Assembly (NCBI RefSeq): GCF_051106095.1
Contig: NC_135785.1
Span: 94,645,501 to 94,709,500 of the forward strand
Length of the DNA: 64,000 nt
Direction: 5' to 3'
From: Pogona vitticeps
Taxonomy: Eukaryota; Chordata; Lepidosauria; Squamata; Agamidae
Part shown: in pieces, positions 22,706 through 35,924 of the stretch
Layout of the letters: the number at the start of each line of letters is the position of its first letter
How positions within the stretch are numbered: position 1 is the stretch's first letter
Notes under the pieces: generated by a model
Seen by the model: only the letters and a program-made list of their open reading frames with translations
Database searches by the model: none
Told to the model about the DNA's origin: nothing
Translations under genes and position numbers: made by a program

Positions 22706-24746
22706 CTTCAAAGAACAAATTTGTGCAGAAGACCAAATATATGTTCACAATTTCAGTATTTCTGTATATGCTTATAGAAGGCTGTTCCTGTTTTCCCAGT
22801 TTCCAGTAAAACAGACAGGGAGGTTTGTTTTTTGTTTTTGAATTGTGGGCGGGTACTTTACATTTATTCCTTAAATAGTTTTATTATTATATGGTCATAG
22901 ACCTGAAAAAATTTTTGATAGACCCGAAAAAAACTTTATTCATTATTAGCATAAAGGGATGCTGCTGCTCCTTTCTCAGATGTGCATCATTAAAGTATAT
23001 GTAACTTGTTACTTATTGTGGAGCAGATGGGAGAAGTGCCCGTTATGCAGAAGTCCAGACCTGGCCTATTTCTTTGACCTTATGTTTTACTACATTCCTC
23101 CTTATGATCTTAGCACTTCTCATTTCCCCACAAGACTCTTGCACTCTTAAATGGCTCCTCCAGTTTCCCATCACACTCCACTCTCATGACTAGGACTCTT
23201 TCCAGGTTGGCTCTGTTATAAGTACAATCCATCCCGTTTCTCACCTTCAGAGCCTGCCCTTCTAAGTCCTTATCCCCAATAGAAATAAACTGCATTTGTA
23301 CATGTGGTTCAGTCCTTGTTATCCATGCCTCTTGGAGGCAACCCACTGCTTATATCCCATCGCTAGTCCCAACTAGAAAAGACTGAGTGAATCAGTTATT
23401 AAAAACGCCAGGACTAGTATAGATTCCATTGGTTTCATGGGTTTACTCTAGTCAGAACCAGCAGTTAGATCCTGCCCACTGTGTGTTGCCTAATTCTGTA
23501 ATCAGTTTTCGGTGTCTTCCCACCGAGTATTAATCAAGATTGTGATACATGGGGACTGTGTGTGTGTATGTGTGCCCGTGAGTCCATCTAATCCTTTTAC
23601 CCCACATTTTGTGGGAAAAGAGACAAATCTAGCCTCACCCTCTCTGTTGTGCCAGGAGTTCCAAGAGTATGCATTCTTTAGTCTAATGTTTCTCCTTTCC
23701 TTGTCAAAGTAAATTTGATGTTTCTTGTGGCTCCTTTTTTGAGTGATGGTGCAAGTCCTGTGTAGTCTGATGGCAGTATAAAATAATAGTATTGTAAAAT
23801 TCTGATATAAACCTCAGAATTGTTAATCTCCCTTCAAATCAGCCTTTGTCTTTACATATGTACAGCTTTGCGTATTTCTTACTTAAATGCTTCTTGTTTC
23901 TGCATAGATTTGCATGCTGTATAATTACTCGTATCATTCAAGCAGCAGTATAATAACTGTCCATTTGTACCCATAAGGATTACAGTTCTCCTGTTTCACA
24001 TGCTGCTGTTTCATCCACATTGATTGGCTTATCAATGGAAGGTTTTGACTGAGAAGGAGAAACAGTATGCACCAGCTGTCAATACTATTAGTAGTACTTC
24101 CTATTGACAGGGATATGGAACTTGCAATCTTCTAGATGTTACTGGACTCTAATTCCCATGATCGCTCTGTTAAAGTGTATTGACAAGACTATTTAAAAGC
24201 TGCAGTCCAGCAATACCTGGACGGCTGTACCTTCCCTGCCTTCACTGTACAAGATTGGAAAATGTCACTAGTGAGGTGACATGTATAAGGTTGTAGTGCC
24301 TTTCTTGTAATACAAAGGGGGACTGTATTTCTGCAGTCAGAATTATACATGTGAAAAGAACTTGTAGATAATTTAATTATTTTCCTAAATGGTCTGCAAA
24401 AATCCATATATATATATAAGTAGACTTGCAGATATGTTTTTGTTATTTTTGCTAAGAGCAGGGGAAATGGAAGGTAAGAAAGAAGGATGCAGAATTATGG
24501 GTTTGTATGTTTCAGGAATCTCATCAGTTTCAGGAATCTCAACATACCAAATGTTTCCTTTTCCTGAAGTAGGTATTTGTTCTCAGAATTTCCCTCAAAT
24601 ACAACTTACATGTTGTAAGCATAATCTAAAATTATGTTTAATTTTTAAAACCCTATTTTATTGTATATTTAACTGTACTGGTAACTGGTATAATTTATTG
24701 GTGTAATCTGGTTTGTTTCTTCTGTTAGATCTGTTTCCGTTGTATG
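22706..24746 (+). other. Possible DNAJC12 3' UTR and flank
   Basis: No further exon is recognised. If the AATAAA at 24747 is used, this stretch is 3' UTR. A short MITE-like piece is seen at about 24110-24175 (cttctagatgttactggact). Confidence 0.35.
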
Positions 24747-24752
24747 AATAAA
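24747..24752 (+). terminator. DNAJC12: Candidate DNAJC12 polyadenylation signal
   Basis: AATAAA about 2.0 kb after the stop codon, with a T-rich stretch about 30 bases on. A second AATAAA lies near 24865. Which one is used cannot be decided by sequence alone. Confidence 0.3.
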
Positions 24753-25309
24753 GTCAACCATTTTAGAATTGTGCATAAATTTTGCTGATACTTGTTTTTC
24801 TTTTCCTTTCACCTTGTTTAAAGATTAGATGAAATCAGAATATGGAAAAATTTTGTGGGAAAGGAATAAAAGTCCAAAAAAAATGCATAGCTTTCGCTTA
24901 TTATACAGTCTTTTCTTACTTTGTAAACATTTTATATGTCCGTGATCAAAAGATAGCAAGTCTTAATTCAGCTCACAACTGTTAGAAAGTGTATACAGGG
25001 ATACTGATCAATCTAACTTTCACAAATCTAATCACAAACAAGAGTAAGAAAAGGCTTGCATACTTAGAGAAAGGGCAAAAAGTTTTCATAGTCTATACTC
25101 TTCCATTTTTTCCTCTGGTTGTCACTTTTTAGAATGGCTCCAAGGTTTCTCTTGTACTATGGAAATTTGTCCTCTTTTTCAAGCCATCTTGATCTTTTTT
25201 CTATTTACAGCCATTCAATGCTTTGCCTAGCTAATATTACAATTTTCCCCATGAAAATTTGATATTTGAGCCACATTCCTGCTTCAGATCTGAGGTCAGC
25301 TATGAACTC

Positions 25310-25560
25310 CATGAGTACAAGCCTCCCTGGTGAGTTTCAGAATGAGGGTGCTACCACCAAAAAGACCCTACTCATGTCCTAGGCAAATACATCTCTGAAG
25401 AGAGCAAAAAATGCGGAATAAGGCTTCCGATGAAAAAAGAAATGCAGTGGCCAAGTAGATTCATGTAGAAAGACAAGATCAATCATATTCTTCTCTCAAC
25501 TTGGGTAGGTGTTTATAAACATTAACCAAAATGTTCAGTGGAGGCTGAAAACAATATAAG
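25310..25560 (-). mobile_element. Possible CR1/L2 remnant
   Basis: gagggtgctaccaccaaaaa followed by gaccctactcatgtcctagg resembles the segment near the CR1/L2 3' end, read in reverse. It is decayed. Confidence 0.35.
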
Positions 25561-28540
25561 CAATAATATACCAACCAGTTTATAACACAGAGTTTATGGA
25601 AAACAGACCCTTTGCTACTGGTTATTCAAGATCCATTCAAGTGCAAAGCCACATCTCATTGTGATTGCCGGCACTGTTAGAAGGCAACACCTTTGCCTAG
25701 GACTCCCATAGGGAAAGGGGCCTTCTGCCTTAGCTCCTGCAAGTACTATTTGCCCTCATGCCAGTCCCAACCTTGCCACCTTGGTAAACAGAACCCGCAT
25801 ACGTGTGATGAATCCTTTTGGGGAAATGGCAGGGGTCCCAGTATCATATGTGTCCCAGACTCCCCTTTGCATGGCCCATTGTAGCTCAACAGTTGGGCAC
25901 ATACTTTACATTCCAGAGTTCCCCGCTGGAAACCCTCGCCCATGCAGTTAACAAGGGCTGTGAAGACAGGGGATGGGAAATACATCTACCAGACACCCCA
26001 GAAAGCTGTTGGGCTAGATGGATAAGTAGACTGAGCCGCTATGAGACAGCACCCTGTAATTGCACTACTTTATCACAACCTTTGAAATTATACCAGCAAA
26101 CTACCCTCCTTGCATGATATCTATCCCATGAATTTTTCCAGTAAAAATATAGCTTTTTACTCATGAACTGTAGGGCCAATGACCTTTGATACTTTTATTT
26201 TAGAGGCTAAGGTAGTTCTAGGCTTTTAAAATCTAATTTACAGTGGAACCCACCCCAAACTAAAATACAATGTAATGCAGAATTACATGAAAACAAGCAG
26301 TCTGTCATTCAAAACCCTTATCTCACTATGACTAAGCTGCAGAAGAGATTGCTTCCTCTTATTTTGAGAAATAGGACAAAGGCACCATCTTCACCAACAG
26401 TGACAAGTACTACTGATGAGTCACTTGGTGATTGCTGGGTTTTAATTTCCTGAAAGTAAATGCCATCCCTTTCTAAATTCGTCACAAATGAGGAGCAAAG
26501 AGATTTGGGGTGGCTGGCGGGCAGTGAATGAAATGTTATAAAGCTGATGTAATTGCAAAACAAATGATAAAACTGCCTCACACAATAAAATAATCCATAT
26601 ATTTTCAGCTTCGGATACTGAGATACCCATCAGCTGCTTGCGTTTGGTATTATTGCTTCTTCTGCATCTCTTTCGATCTGCCGATGTCGGTAGTACGTGT
26701 GTCACCATCAAACTACAGTCTTCTGTCTTTGGAGGACAATCTGTTCCATTGATCCAAGGCTGGTGAACTTTTATTCCTCCAGATTTCGAACTTTGTCTCC
26801 CATCATCCCCATCCAGGCTGTCTGGGGCAGATGTTAAGTGATATCTAAAGAGCCACAAATTCCTCAGCCCTGCATTAGCTCATGCGTTGATACATCCTGG
26901 TTTCTACCTGCATTTTTGGGCCTTGTGAGTGTATTTACAGAAGACTATTTGGACATGTGTGTGTGTGTCAGATGTTAATAGGAGCAAAAGAAGCAGTAAT
27001 AAAAGAAGGCCTCTGTGTGAAGGAGTAGGGTGAGAGCAGGGAAAATGCACCCTTCCAAATATTGGACTGTAACTTCCAGCAGCCCCTAGTCATTGGATTA
27101 TAAGGAATGCGCAACAGCATCTGGTGACTCCACCATCTGGCAGGTGTATTTGAAATTAAAAGAGCAACTTTAATTTTGTTAAAAAGAGAAAAAAACACTA
27201 AGGAAGAGAGCTAGCAAAAATAAGAAAGCAGTAGATACCAACAAAACTGTTGTAGATGGGTCCCCTTACTTGTGAGCAAAAAAAAAAGCAAATACGTTTT
27301 AGCAGGATGTTGTACATTTAATCTGATGTGTATTTTAACTTCTAGATTGTGCATGCACTCCCACAAAAAAACAAACCAACCAGTCAGCAAAGCAGCAAAT
27401 GGTACTAGGACATTCCTTGACAGCGGAGCTTAATTGACTTTTACTCACTCAGGAGGGCAGCTTCCATAGGATGCGAGATGCAAAATCTTAATTCACAACT
27501 AAATGTGGATTATTGAGATTATAATTTGTGTATATATAGAGGATTAAATTGCAGTGCAGATCTATGACCAGGGCGCTCCTCACATCTCCAGGCCCTTTGC
27601 AAATCCAGACATTCACCCTGTCTTTACTTCATGCAAAACACCCAATGGGTGTGTTAATCTATTCCCATACTGGAGCAGGACTGGTGTCCTCTTTATAGAG
27701 AAACTACTTGTGCTTTTGTTTTAGAAAACAGCCATGTACTGTTGTTTCTGTAGTTTGTAAGACATGTGGTAGCTATCAAGTGACAGACCGTAATAACAAT
27801 AAATGTTTATTACGGTCATTGACCAGCAAAGACAAACAGACCGTTTTTTAAGAAAGTATGTCTCTGGATTAGATCCATAATTTGTAGTTGGAAAATATCT
27901 CCACTTCCTGCTCTCCAATAGGTATACTGCCCACAGTGATTTACTCAGTATAGCTGCCAGCCAGTTAGCTGCTTTGTGTAACTAAGATGATATAAAACCA
28001 AGTAGGCACAAGTTCACCATTTCCCACTAGGCCTAAAGTGGAGAACTAAACTGTACATTTTGTAAAGCATCCGTTTTAAAAGCATCCTTTTTCAGTTTTC
28101 TCCCTGAGAAAACGTAGCTGTGTGGGGTCCTGATCCAGACTAGTGTTTTGAGGTACTGAAAGAGGGTTTTCTTTCTCTCTGCCCCCCCCCATAGGATTTT
28201 CCAGCTGAAAATCTCTCTCTCTCCTCAGCAGTGTTTTTGACTGCAGATGTTACAAATAATGTCTTCAGGAGCAAATAGCAGTTTGAGAAATTTTGGTGGG
28301 AGAACAAAGGGACTTCCACACACTATGGCCTTGAGCTTATGTTGCTGCTTTTTCCTTGAAAAACTAAAGGGTAAAATGCATGTTTAGTATAGTGTGTAGT
28401 TTGCTCCTAAGTGAGACTCTTATCTTTAGAGTCAATCCTGGTCTCCATAAAAGGAATGGGAATTTTGCAATTGTTTTTGGTGGGAGAGGAATGGATGCTC
28501 CTCATAAATAGCAAATGGCAGGTTTACAAAATAATATTAG
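25561..28540. other. No gene seen
   Basis: Intergenic DNA with short frames only. A 138-codon minus-strand frame at 26442-26858 resembles no protein I know. A MITE-like piece lies at about 27045-27140 and a short TG run at about 26955-26968. Confidence 0.4.
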
Positions 28541-28555
28541 TCTTTAGTTGTTTGT

Positions 28556-28630
28556 TTCTTTATTTATGTAATTTATAAGCCACCCACACTACCCAAAGGC
28601 CTCTGGGCGGCTCACATTATGTATGCTTCT
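28556..28630 (-). mobile_element. CR1/L2 3' tail, minus strand
   Basis: tttatttatgtaatttataa followed by gccacccacactacccaaag is the reversed 3' tail of a CR1/L2 LINE. A similar piece is at 58443-58530. Confidence 0.5.
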
Positions 28631-28832
28631 TGTGTGCTGTCAAATTCCCTCTGACTTATGGCTACCCCATGAATCAGTGACCTTCAAATTGTCTTGTCCT
28701 CAATAGCCCTAATCAGCTTTTGTAAACGCAAGGTTGCTGCTTCCTTGATAGAGTAAATCCAATTTATATCCAGCCTTCCTCTTTCTGTGCTGCCTTGCTT
28801 AGGCTTCCAGAATGGAGACAGTACAGTATATT

Positions 28833-28989
28833 GTATTTGCGAAGGCTTTCACGGCCGGGATCTAACGGTTGTTGTGGATTTTTCAGGCTCAAAGTGCTGT
28901 CCTCTGAAGATGCCGGCCACATCAGGTGAAACATCAGGAAGAACAACCTTCAGAACATGGCCAAAGAGCCCGAAAAACCCACAACAACC
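28833..28989 (+). mobile_element. Foldback retroposon-like repeat with 13-bp TSD
   Basis: Perfect 13-bp direct repeats agtacagtatatt at 28820-28832 and 28990-29002 flank it. Inside, ggttgttgtggatttttcag and the 3' end gaaaaacccacaacaacc form an inverted pair. The last ~110 bases match the 2554 and 8850 repeats. Confidence 0.75.
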
Positions 28990-29002
28990 AGTACAGTATA
29001 TT

Positions 29003-30860
29003 ATTCTTCCAAGCACTCTGATCACATGATACAATGGGTCAATAGGTTTTTCTTCCCATACAATTACACCGGATTGCAAGTGCTTGTTTCCTAACATCCC
29101 TCTTCCCCATGATTCCAGATGTGTGGAGAGAATATTGAAATACACATCTGGAAGCTCAGGAAAATGTGTGAGTAGGTTTTGGTGGAAAAAACACTTGGAA
29201 GAAGATGTGATCACCATACGTACTTTCAACAGCCTATGTGGATATTAGTGTTTGAAATCACCAACAAAAGCCAGTCCACAGAGAAAGTAACCTTTTAGTA
29301 AAGTGTCACTAAACTGCATAACTGAGAGAGAAGGGAAAGATGTGGTCTACTATATTTGCCTACACAATTAAAAGATAGGAACAGGTACAGTATATGAGAG
29401 GAAGTAGGTATCTCTGGGAATATTGGGAGAGGGAAACAATACAGCAGAGTAAATAAGGTGGGAAAACACCTGGATATCCTAACTATTATCACTGCTTGGA
29501 GGCACACAGTCACTTGTCAAACATGGTTGCTCTATCTGTGCACTTCTGTGTCATTGGGTCCACTTTTCCTGGGTTTTACTGTCCAAATTACCACTACTGA
29601 CACTCTCAGCATGAACAATGAATCAATTTACAATATAATGTGAACAAATCCTGGAAAAATTAAAGCAATGGCAAATGTTTAAAGAGAAAGAAATCAGTGC
29701 AGAAACAATGTACACTTTGGAAATAATTATGTGATCTTGTTATTAAATAATATGTGGTGGTGACCCTTTGCTGTCAATTCTCTTATTATAACGTTTCCTA
29801 TTGAGAAAGTAAAATCAGGAACATATGCCTTTGATGTGGATGTCTGAAACAGAGCTATTTAACATGTCCTGGTGCCAAAGTGTCTGCCTGTTCTCCATCC
29901 TTTTTTTAATTATTATTCTTAAACAAAACTTTTTAGTAGAGTTGGGAGCTCTCTTAGTTAAGCTCTCATAACACATACGTAAGTATGTAACAATCTCAAC
30001 CCACAAAACAATTAAAACCAGCTTTTTAGTTCAAGTTAGATTTCAGGCCTACTGAGGTCAACAAGGGAACAAAACGGTTTTCCTCAGTAGGCTGCACCAG
30101 GAGCTATATTCACATTTCATATCCCTTAAGTATATCATGCTTCCTCTTAGATCAGCAGTGAAAAACCTCTCAAAGGGTGGCTTCTTTGTTGATCACCAAA
30201 CCCATCAGAAGCCATGTCCTACCCTACTCACACCACCAAACTTGCTGTGGTGGTGGCGGCGGCAGCAGCTGCGAAGTAAGGCATGCAGGGACTATGTGCT
30301 TAGTTTCCAAATCTCCCTTGTGATTCCAGAAGTGCAATTTAGCTTGAAAACAAGGTATGTTTTCTTGTTATAAAGGCAAAACAATTTATTTTTTACATGC
30401 TACTGCAAATTCAGAAATAGGGGCTCAGAGCATTGGGTCTCAAAAACCCACCAACTCAAAACCCACCCCTCACTTAGAATACTGATCTCACTTAGAATAT
30501 CAGAGTATTAGTGGGAGGAATAAAGAAAGGCACCCATATTTAAATTCACTATTTGCCATGATCAGGATGCTTTGGGAAGGATGAAAGTTTACTGTAAGTT
30601 AACTAAGCCCATAGTTGGTTCACACAAAAGTTCATTCCTGGTTTCTTCAGCCTTTCTTCATGTCAGAAATCTAACTGAAATGAAAAAAGTAACTTTTGGC
30701 ATTGTTATTATTAAACTTTTCCGCTCTACTGAAAAACAGCCAAAGACAGATCCTGAACTATCTTGTGCCCACCCTGGTATTAGATCACTCCAATCTCACC
30801 CCTGAATATCTTTGATCTGTTGAAAGATTCGGCAAAGAGAAGAAGAGGCAGATTTTAAGC
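29003..30860. other. No gene seen
   Basis: No recognised repeat and no convincing coding frame. A GGC/GGT-rich patch is at about 30245-30270. Confidence 0.4.
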
Positions 30861-31631
30861 GCTCACAGACTTATTGTAAATACTGGCATATAGATGACCA
30901 TGGGTATATTAGGATAAGGGAAAATCACAGCTAAAATCTTTTTGTCTAAATCACACTGGTTGAAGGCTGATGACCTTCCTGGTAAGGGTGTCACTGTAAC
31001 TGTGTTCAGTAAGTGATTTATAAACTCTCGTTTATATAGAATCAAAAGCTGAAAAGTGGTGATTAAAATTATTGCAACACATTCAACGTATGCTTTAAAA
31101 TATGATGAATAAGAATTAATAACAATAAGAAACATCCCTAAGTAGCAAAATACATATAAATAGGAAAGAGTGTCACTTGGCCACATTTGTCAACAGTGAT
31201 TCTATCAGCTTGGTACTCAACACAACTTTTTCCACAAAAGAAAACAATTTAAATATTCTATAAGATTTTGAATCTAACGTAGTCTCTAACAATAAATGCT
31301 GTACTATATTATGGATTCCTTCCAAGGTCAACTCATTGCCCACTTAAGTTCTTGTTCTAACTTAAGCAGTTCCTCTTTTATGTGATTAACCACAAGAGAT
31401 AGGATATATTTAACTGAACGTTTACTATCTTCAGGAGAGGAGGGGTGTACAATAACTTCAGTAGGTCCAGCGGGACCGTTGAATATAGGTGAATCAGTTC
31501 ACATCATGGGCAAACCCATCTGTATTGTTCTCTCTTTCAATGCAGTGACATCCCAAATCTCTCCCGATTGGTTGGTTTCCTCAAAGGGGTACTCCTTACC
31601 ATGCATATAGTCCCACAACACAGGTGACGGG

Positions 31632-32066
31632 TGTTACATACAGCTATGACCTCACCTGTCCGTCACTGCTAAAGCTGTGAGTCATCTACCAATGGTGTGA
31701 CGGAGGGTGGGACATAAGGGGTGGAGCTGTTGTATAAATGGGAGTGAATGTGTGTGAGAGATTTTAGATAGGGACTGATAGGGCTTTGATAGGGCTTAGA
31801 TAGGGTTTAGAGAGGAGTTAGGAGATCTGTGATATATTGTGAGAGTCTGTGTATGCTAGTGCCTTTATTATAGTGATTGAATTATTATTTAATTATAAGT
31901 GATTTACCATTCCTTTTATTTGTACCCAATAAACCTGAGTTTTTATTTTGAATCATATTTTGGCCTGAAGCTACTTATTTCAGGGAATGGTTGGTGGCAG
32001 TGGAAAAGAAGAGTGATTTAGAGTGACGTAGCGACCCCCTTTGTGAGGTAGAGGGAGGCCGTTACA
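31632..32066 (+). mobile_element. Solo LTR
   Basis: This 435-bp unit starts TGTTAC and ends GTTACA. It is flanked by a perfect 5-bp duplication, acggg, at 31627-31631 and 32067-32071. It holds a TATA-like box at about 31731 and AATAAA at about 31928, in that order, as LTRs do. No internal retroelement region is attached on either side, so it is a solo LTR left by recombination. The family (ERV or Gypsy) is not resolved. Confidence 0.7.
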
Positions 32067-33199
32067 ACGGGCTGTGAGGGTTCAATTTTCAGCTCCTTCT
32101 TTTGTGCAAAGGAATCAGGAGATTTTTGTAGTTTAGAAACAGGTGTAATGTTTATTGGGGTATTCAACAAACAACTGGTATCAACAAAATGGTTCCAACG
32201 TTGCTCTCCTGACAACGGGTCAGCAAGGGGCTTCCATTTGTCATCCAGGAACGGGTTCCTTTCACCAGAGTTCCATGGGCACCCTCCAGCAGTGGCACTG
32301 TGTCATCGTCCCGGCCATCCACCCACATGTGACATCCAAGGGGTGCGGGGGTCTTCCAGGGTTCTCCCTGTATCCCTTCCTCCTCATTTCGTTTGCCCTT
32401 CATTCCAGCCTTTCCCTTCTTTTTCTCTCCACTCTCTCCTTTTCTTCTCTCAGCTTTATCCTCCACTTTTTAGCTTCTGCCTCTCCCCAATAAGATAGTC
32501 TTGGGGGGATCTCCCGTCTTGTCCTATAGTCTGCCTCCCACATAGGCACTTTCAGCCTCTCCCATGTTCCGGTCCAGGGATCCTCCATCCAGACCCACTC
32601 CCAACCCGGAGGCAACAGTTCCTCTCCCCTCTTTATATCCGCTGTCCCCGCCTCTATCTCCACCCTTTTCTTCCATTCTATTCCCGCCGTTTTCCCCTGA
32701 GTCCCTTCAATGGTTAGCTTTTATATTCTTCCTTCTATCTTCTTTGTTTCTATCACTCACTGCTCTGTTCTCTTAGGGGATGAGGCAGGCAGAGTTTGTA
32801 CTGTACCTCCTTCTCTGCTGTACAGAGGTGGGACGGCACTCCAGCGAGAGGGATACCACTCTCACTCCCTGTCTCACACAGGCCCAATCTAATTTGCAAT
32901 GTGTCGCCCCCGTAGGGATAGGGCCTGAACGCACTACCTTCTTCCAAGGACCATTCCTTCTTGGGTTAACATACACTGTCCATTCTAGAGGGTCTAACTC
33001 CCTCAACTGAACTTGAATGCCCGTAGCACTGTGTCCATGTATAGGTCTGCCTCATCTTTCGCTGTCTCTTTCTTCTTTCCTCAGGAATGAGAACACGCAT
33101 GGTCCTTCTTCCCTTTCTTGTCTCCCACTACCCCTTTCCTTTTCCTCTTCCCTTGTTGCTATACCCTCCTCTGAACCCCAGCTCTTCTGCTTTCCTGCC

Positions 33200-33225
33200 T
33201 TTATTTATTTATTTATTTATTAGAT
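33200..33225. repeat. (TTTA)n microsatellite
   Basis: tttatttatttatttattta run next to a short tail-like sequence, atactgcccatctagaacat, probably a CR1/L2 3' end fragment. Confidence 0.6.
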
Positions 33226-33360
33226 TTATATACTGCCCATCTAGAACATGTCTACTTGTTCCCCCCCACTCTGTCATCACTAAGAAACCTTCCTCTACTG
33301 GCTGTTCTCTTCCCGCCTTTTTCTCCCCCACTCCTCCAGTGGCTTGATCTCCCCCTAGAG

Positions 33361-33691
33361 CAGTGCCGGCGAACTTTTTTGGGCCCGAGTGCCCAGACTT
33401 GGGGAGCACCCAGCTGGCAGTGTGCTGCAGCAACAGAACCGGAAGTGGCAGAACTGGAAGTGGAGGCGGAAGGGGAGATCCTGGGCATGGAGCTGCCTCC
33501 AGACCCCACTCCAGATCCGCTGCCAGAGTCAGCTGCTCCGGATCCTGACCCACCGGCTGTCGAAGTGCCAGCACCACAGCTGCAGCTGCATCCTGAGGTT
33601 TGGATGCGGGAGAGGGGGAGTAGCGATCTACTACTCTGAAAGGGCTCTGCATGCCAGCTGTGGTACGTGTGCCATAGGTTCGCCATTGCTG
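33361..33691. mobile_element. hAT-type MITE
   Basis: The ends are inverted: CAGTGCCGGCGAAC, and GTTCGCCATTGCTG at the right. An 8-bp duplication flanks it, ccctagag (33353-33360) and ctctagag (33692-33699), with 7 of 8 bases matching. It is GC-rich. The long frames crossing it on both strands are fortuitous. Confidence 0.85.
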
Positions 33692-34460
33692 CTCTAGAGT
33701 TTTATCTTGAACTCTCACAGGCAACTTATATAAAACATTGTCAAATTCTTCCACCCAAGACGATTAAGGGGATGGCTCACTTCTAGGTTCGACCGCTTTA
33801 ATCGGCTCCTCTTCACAATGTTCACCCTCTGTGTAAGACCAATATATTTGGTGGACTGTGGGGTAAGCAGAGGTCGGGCTGACAAATGCCACATGGTGAT
33901 GGCCTTGTGTGTAGATGAGTTCCACTACTACAACGCGTATGACCATCACAGACTTGCATGTGGGGAGTGCCAAGTTGACAAGGAATACAACTGCCAGTGC
34001 AGTGCTGATCACCTCCATGTGGTTGCTCTAGGTCACTGGTCAGGGAACAGGGGTAAATTATCCCAAATGGGGTAAAAATGAAAATCCTGGGGGTAATGAG
34101 GGCACAACCTTAAGAAATGTGTGGGTGAGCATGCTGGTGCTAGTTCTGATACTTCCCTGTTTGCACAGAAGTGCACACAGTTGGTCCTTCACCAGTCATT
34201 TTTCCTAGAAAAAATAATTTCACAAAACAGCTGCCCAAGATTTCTATGCTTTACAATAATTGTGTGGAAAGAGTAACTTCTGCAGGACATAGGAAGTAGC
34301 ATCGAAGCCTGCAATTAATCTAAGATCTCAAGCAAGAGGTCTTTTTCAGTCACATGAACTTAAAATGAAACAAAAAAGCATCTTGTTGCTTCTTAGAGAC
34401 AAACATGTTTTACCAGGTATCAGCTTGTGTAGACTATAGGCCACACCACCACATACAGTA

Positions 34461-34731
34461 CCATGTTCCCCGAAAATAAGACAGGGTCTTATATTAATTT
34501 TTGCTCCAAAATGCATTAGGGCTTATTTTCAGGGGATGTTTTATTTTTTTATGGACAACAACCTACATTTATTCAAATACAGTCATGTCATCTTCTGGTT
34601 GCTGCACAATGGTGGAAGGTGGGGTTTCACTTAACTGGGGCTTATTTTTGGGCTAGGGCTTATATTACGAGCATCCTGAAAAATCATACTAGGCCTTAAT
34701 TTCAGGTTAGGTCTTATTTTCAGGGAAACAG
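34461..34731. mobile_element. Mariner-type MITE
   Basis: The inverted ends CCATGTTCCCCGAAAATAAG and CTTATTTTCAGGGAAACAG are flanked by TA (34459-34460, 34732-34733). Length 271 bp. Confidence 0.75.
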
Positions 34732-34844
34732 TATATTTATTTGTCTTCTGTGTATGATTTTCGACCGTGACAATGAAATAAGACGTTTATATTTATTTTG
34801 AAAGAAGACTCTGGGGTACTCGGTGTCATGTATGAGTAAGAGTA

Positions 34845-34990
34845 AGAGAATGAAGGATTAGGACTCAGCAAACCTGGGTTCGGATTCTTGCTTGCCAGGT
34901 GAGTTGGAGGTGGGAATGGATATCTCCCTTACACTGAAAGCCCTGTGATGAGAGTTGCTGTAAATTGGTTCCAACCTGATAGCACATAAC
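34845..34990 (+). mobile_element. tRNA-derived SINE, shortened
   Basis: It has aacctgggttcggattcttg in the B-box position and a tail like ttgctgtaaattggttccaa. It is shorter than the 10138 and 14608 copies. Confidence 0.45.
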
Positions 34991-35924
34991 ACAAGAACCT
35001 GCAGGATCAGCTACTTTGGAGGTCAATGCACATCTTTGCATTGTTGTGAAAAAAGGAATCCTTAAATCAATTTTCTTTGAAAAACAGAGGTGATTTCTGT
35101 ACTTGAGAAGCCAAACAATTATTTCTATTAAAAAGAAACTCATTTTAGCACATGGTTTTAGTATGGGCAGCCTTTATCCCTCAGTTGGAGAGATGAGGCA
35201 CCATCCCTCAGTGCTTACTCTATGGGCCACTGTAAATGTTTTAGAGAGAAACTGTCATTTAAAGTGGGACAATTTTGTTTTGAAAAACAAAGTGTCTCTG
35301 GATTTCAATATTATGGTACATTATTGTCTTGATGAGGAGCCAATTTATTAATTGGGAAGGTTTTTTAATTGTGGAAATTCAATTTGCATATACTTTTATG
35401 GATTCCACATCATTTATTTATTTGAAATATTTTTGTGCCACTGAAACTGAAAAGAATCCATTGACGTCAGAACTTAAAGGAATTCTACTTTGAACATTTT
35501 AGCGAAGGGAATAAATGAATTTTCTTCTTTCTAATTACATTTTTAAAACAATCATCCTGTTTTTCCATGCTAGATTCGTGTTTATTGGTTGGAAATATAA
35601 AAACTTCATTTTAGTGTCAGTCTATTCAATCCAGATTCCTGTCTCTGACACTTCAGGACAAATGCATTAAAACTGTACTGATTATAAACAAAATATGGAG
35701 AAATAGTGACATTAATCGGTAGCAACAAAAGGGAGTTATGGTAACGTAGAAATTGTTTTAATATGACCAAAGCAATAGTTATCAATAGTTGACAACAGTG
35801 AGCCTCAGCCTTTTATGTCACATGTTTAATCAACACTAAGTGAAAGAACTTGCATCCCCGGGAGAGAAATAAGTCCACTTTTCCCTGATAAGGATCGTTT
35901 CGTTTTGTCTGTCTCCCTTGCTGG
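34991..35924. other. No gene seen
   Basis: AT-rich sequence without recognised features. Confidence 0.4.

Larger units (their letters stand above)
30860..34060 (-). mobile_element. Probable broken virus-like (retroelement) fossil, env-like part
   Basis: The minus strand carries a run of coding-like pieces. Near 34018 one begins with a hydrophobic, signal-peptide-like segment. Others, lower down, are rich in charged residues, and the last (near 31186-30863) has membrane-like hydrophobic stretches. This layout suggests the envelope end of a retrovirus-like element, but no diagnostic motif was found, so the family is open. It is broken in many places. A solo LTR (31632-32066) and a hAT MITE (33361-33691) have since inserted into it. 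It appears moderately old. Confidence 0.35.

Noticed and set aside
26442-26858. A 138-codon minus-strand frame
   Set aside because: Its composition and lack of any recognised domain suggest chance. A proteome search would be needed to revive it.
33209-33754. A 181-codon minus-strand frame and partly overlapping plus-strand frames
   Set aside because: Most of their length is a GC-rich hAT MITE with clear inverted ends and target-site duplication, so the frames are fortuitous.
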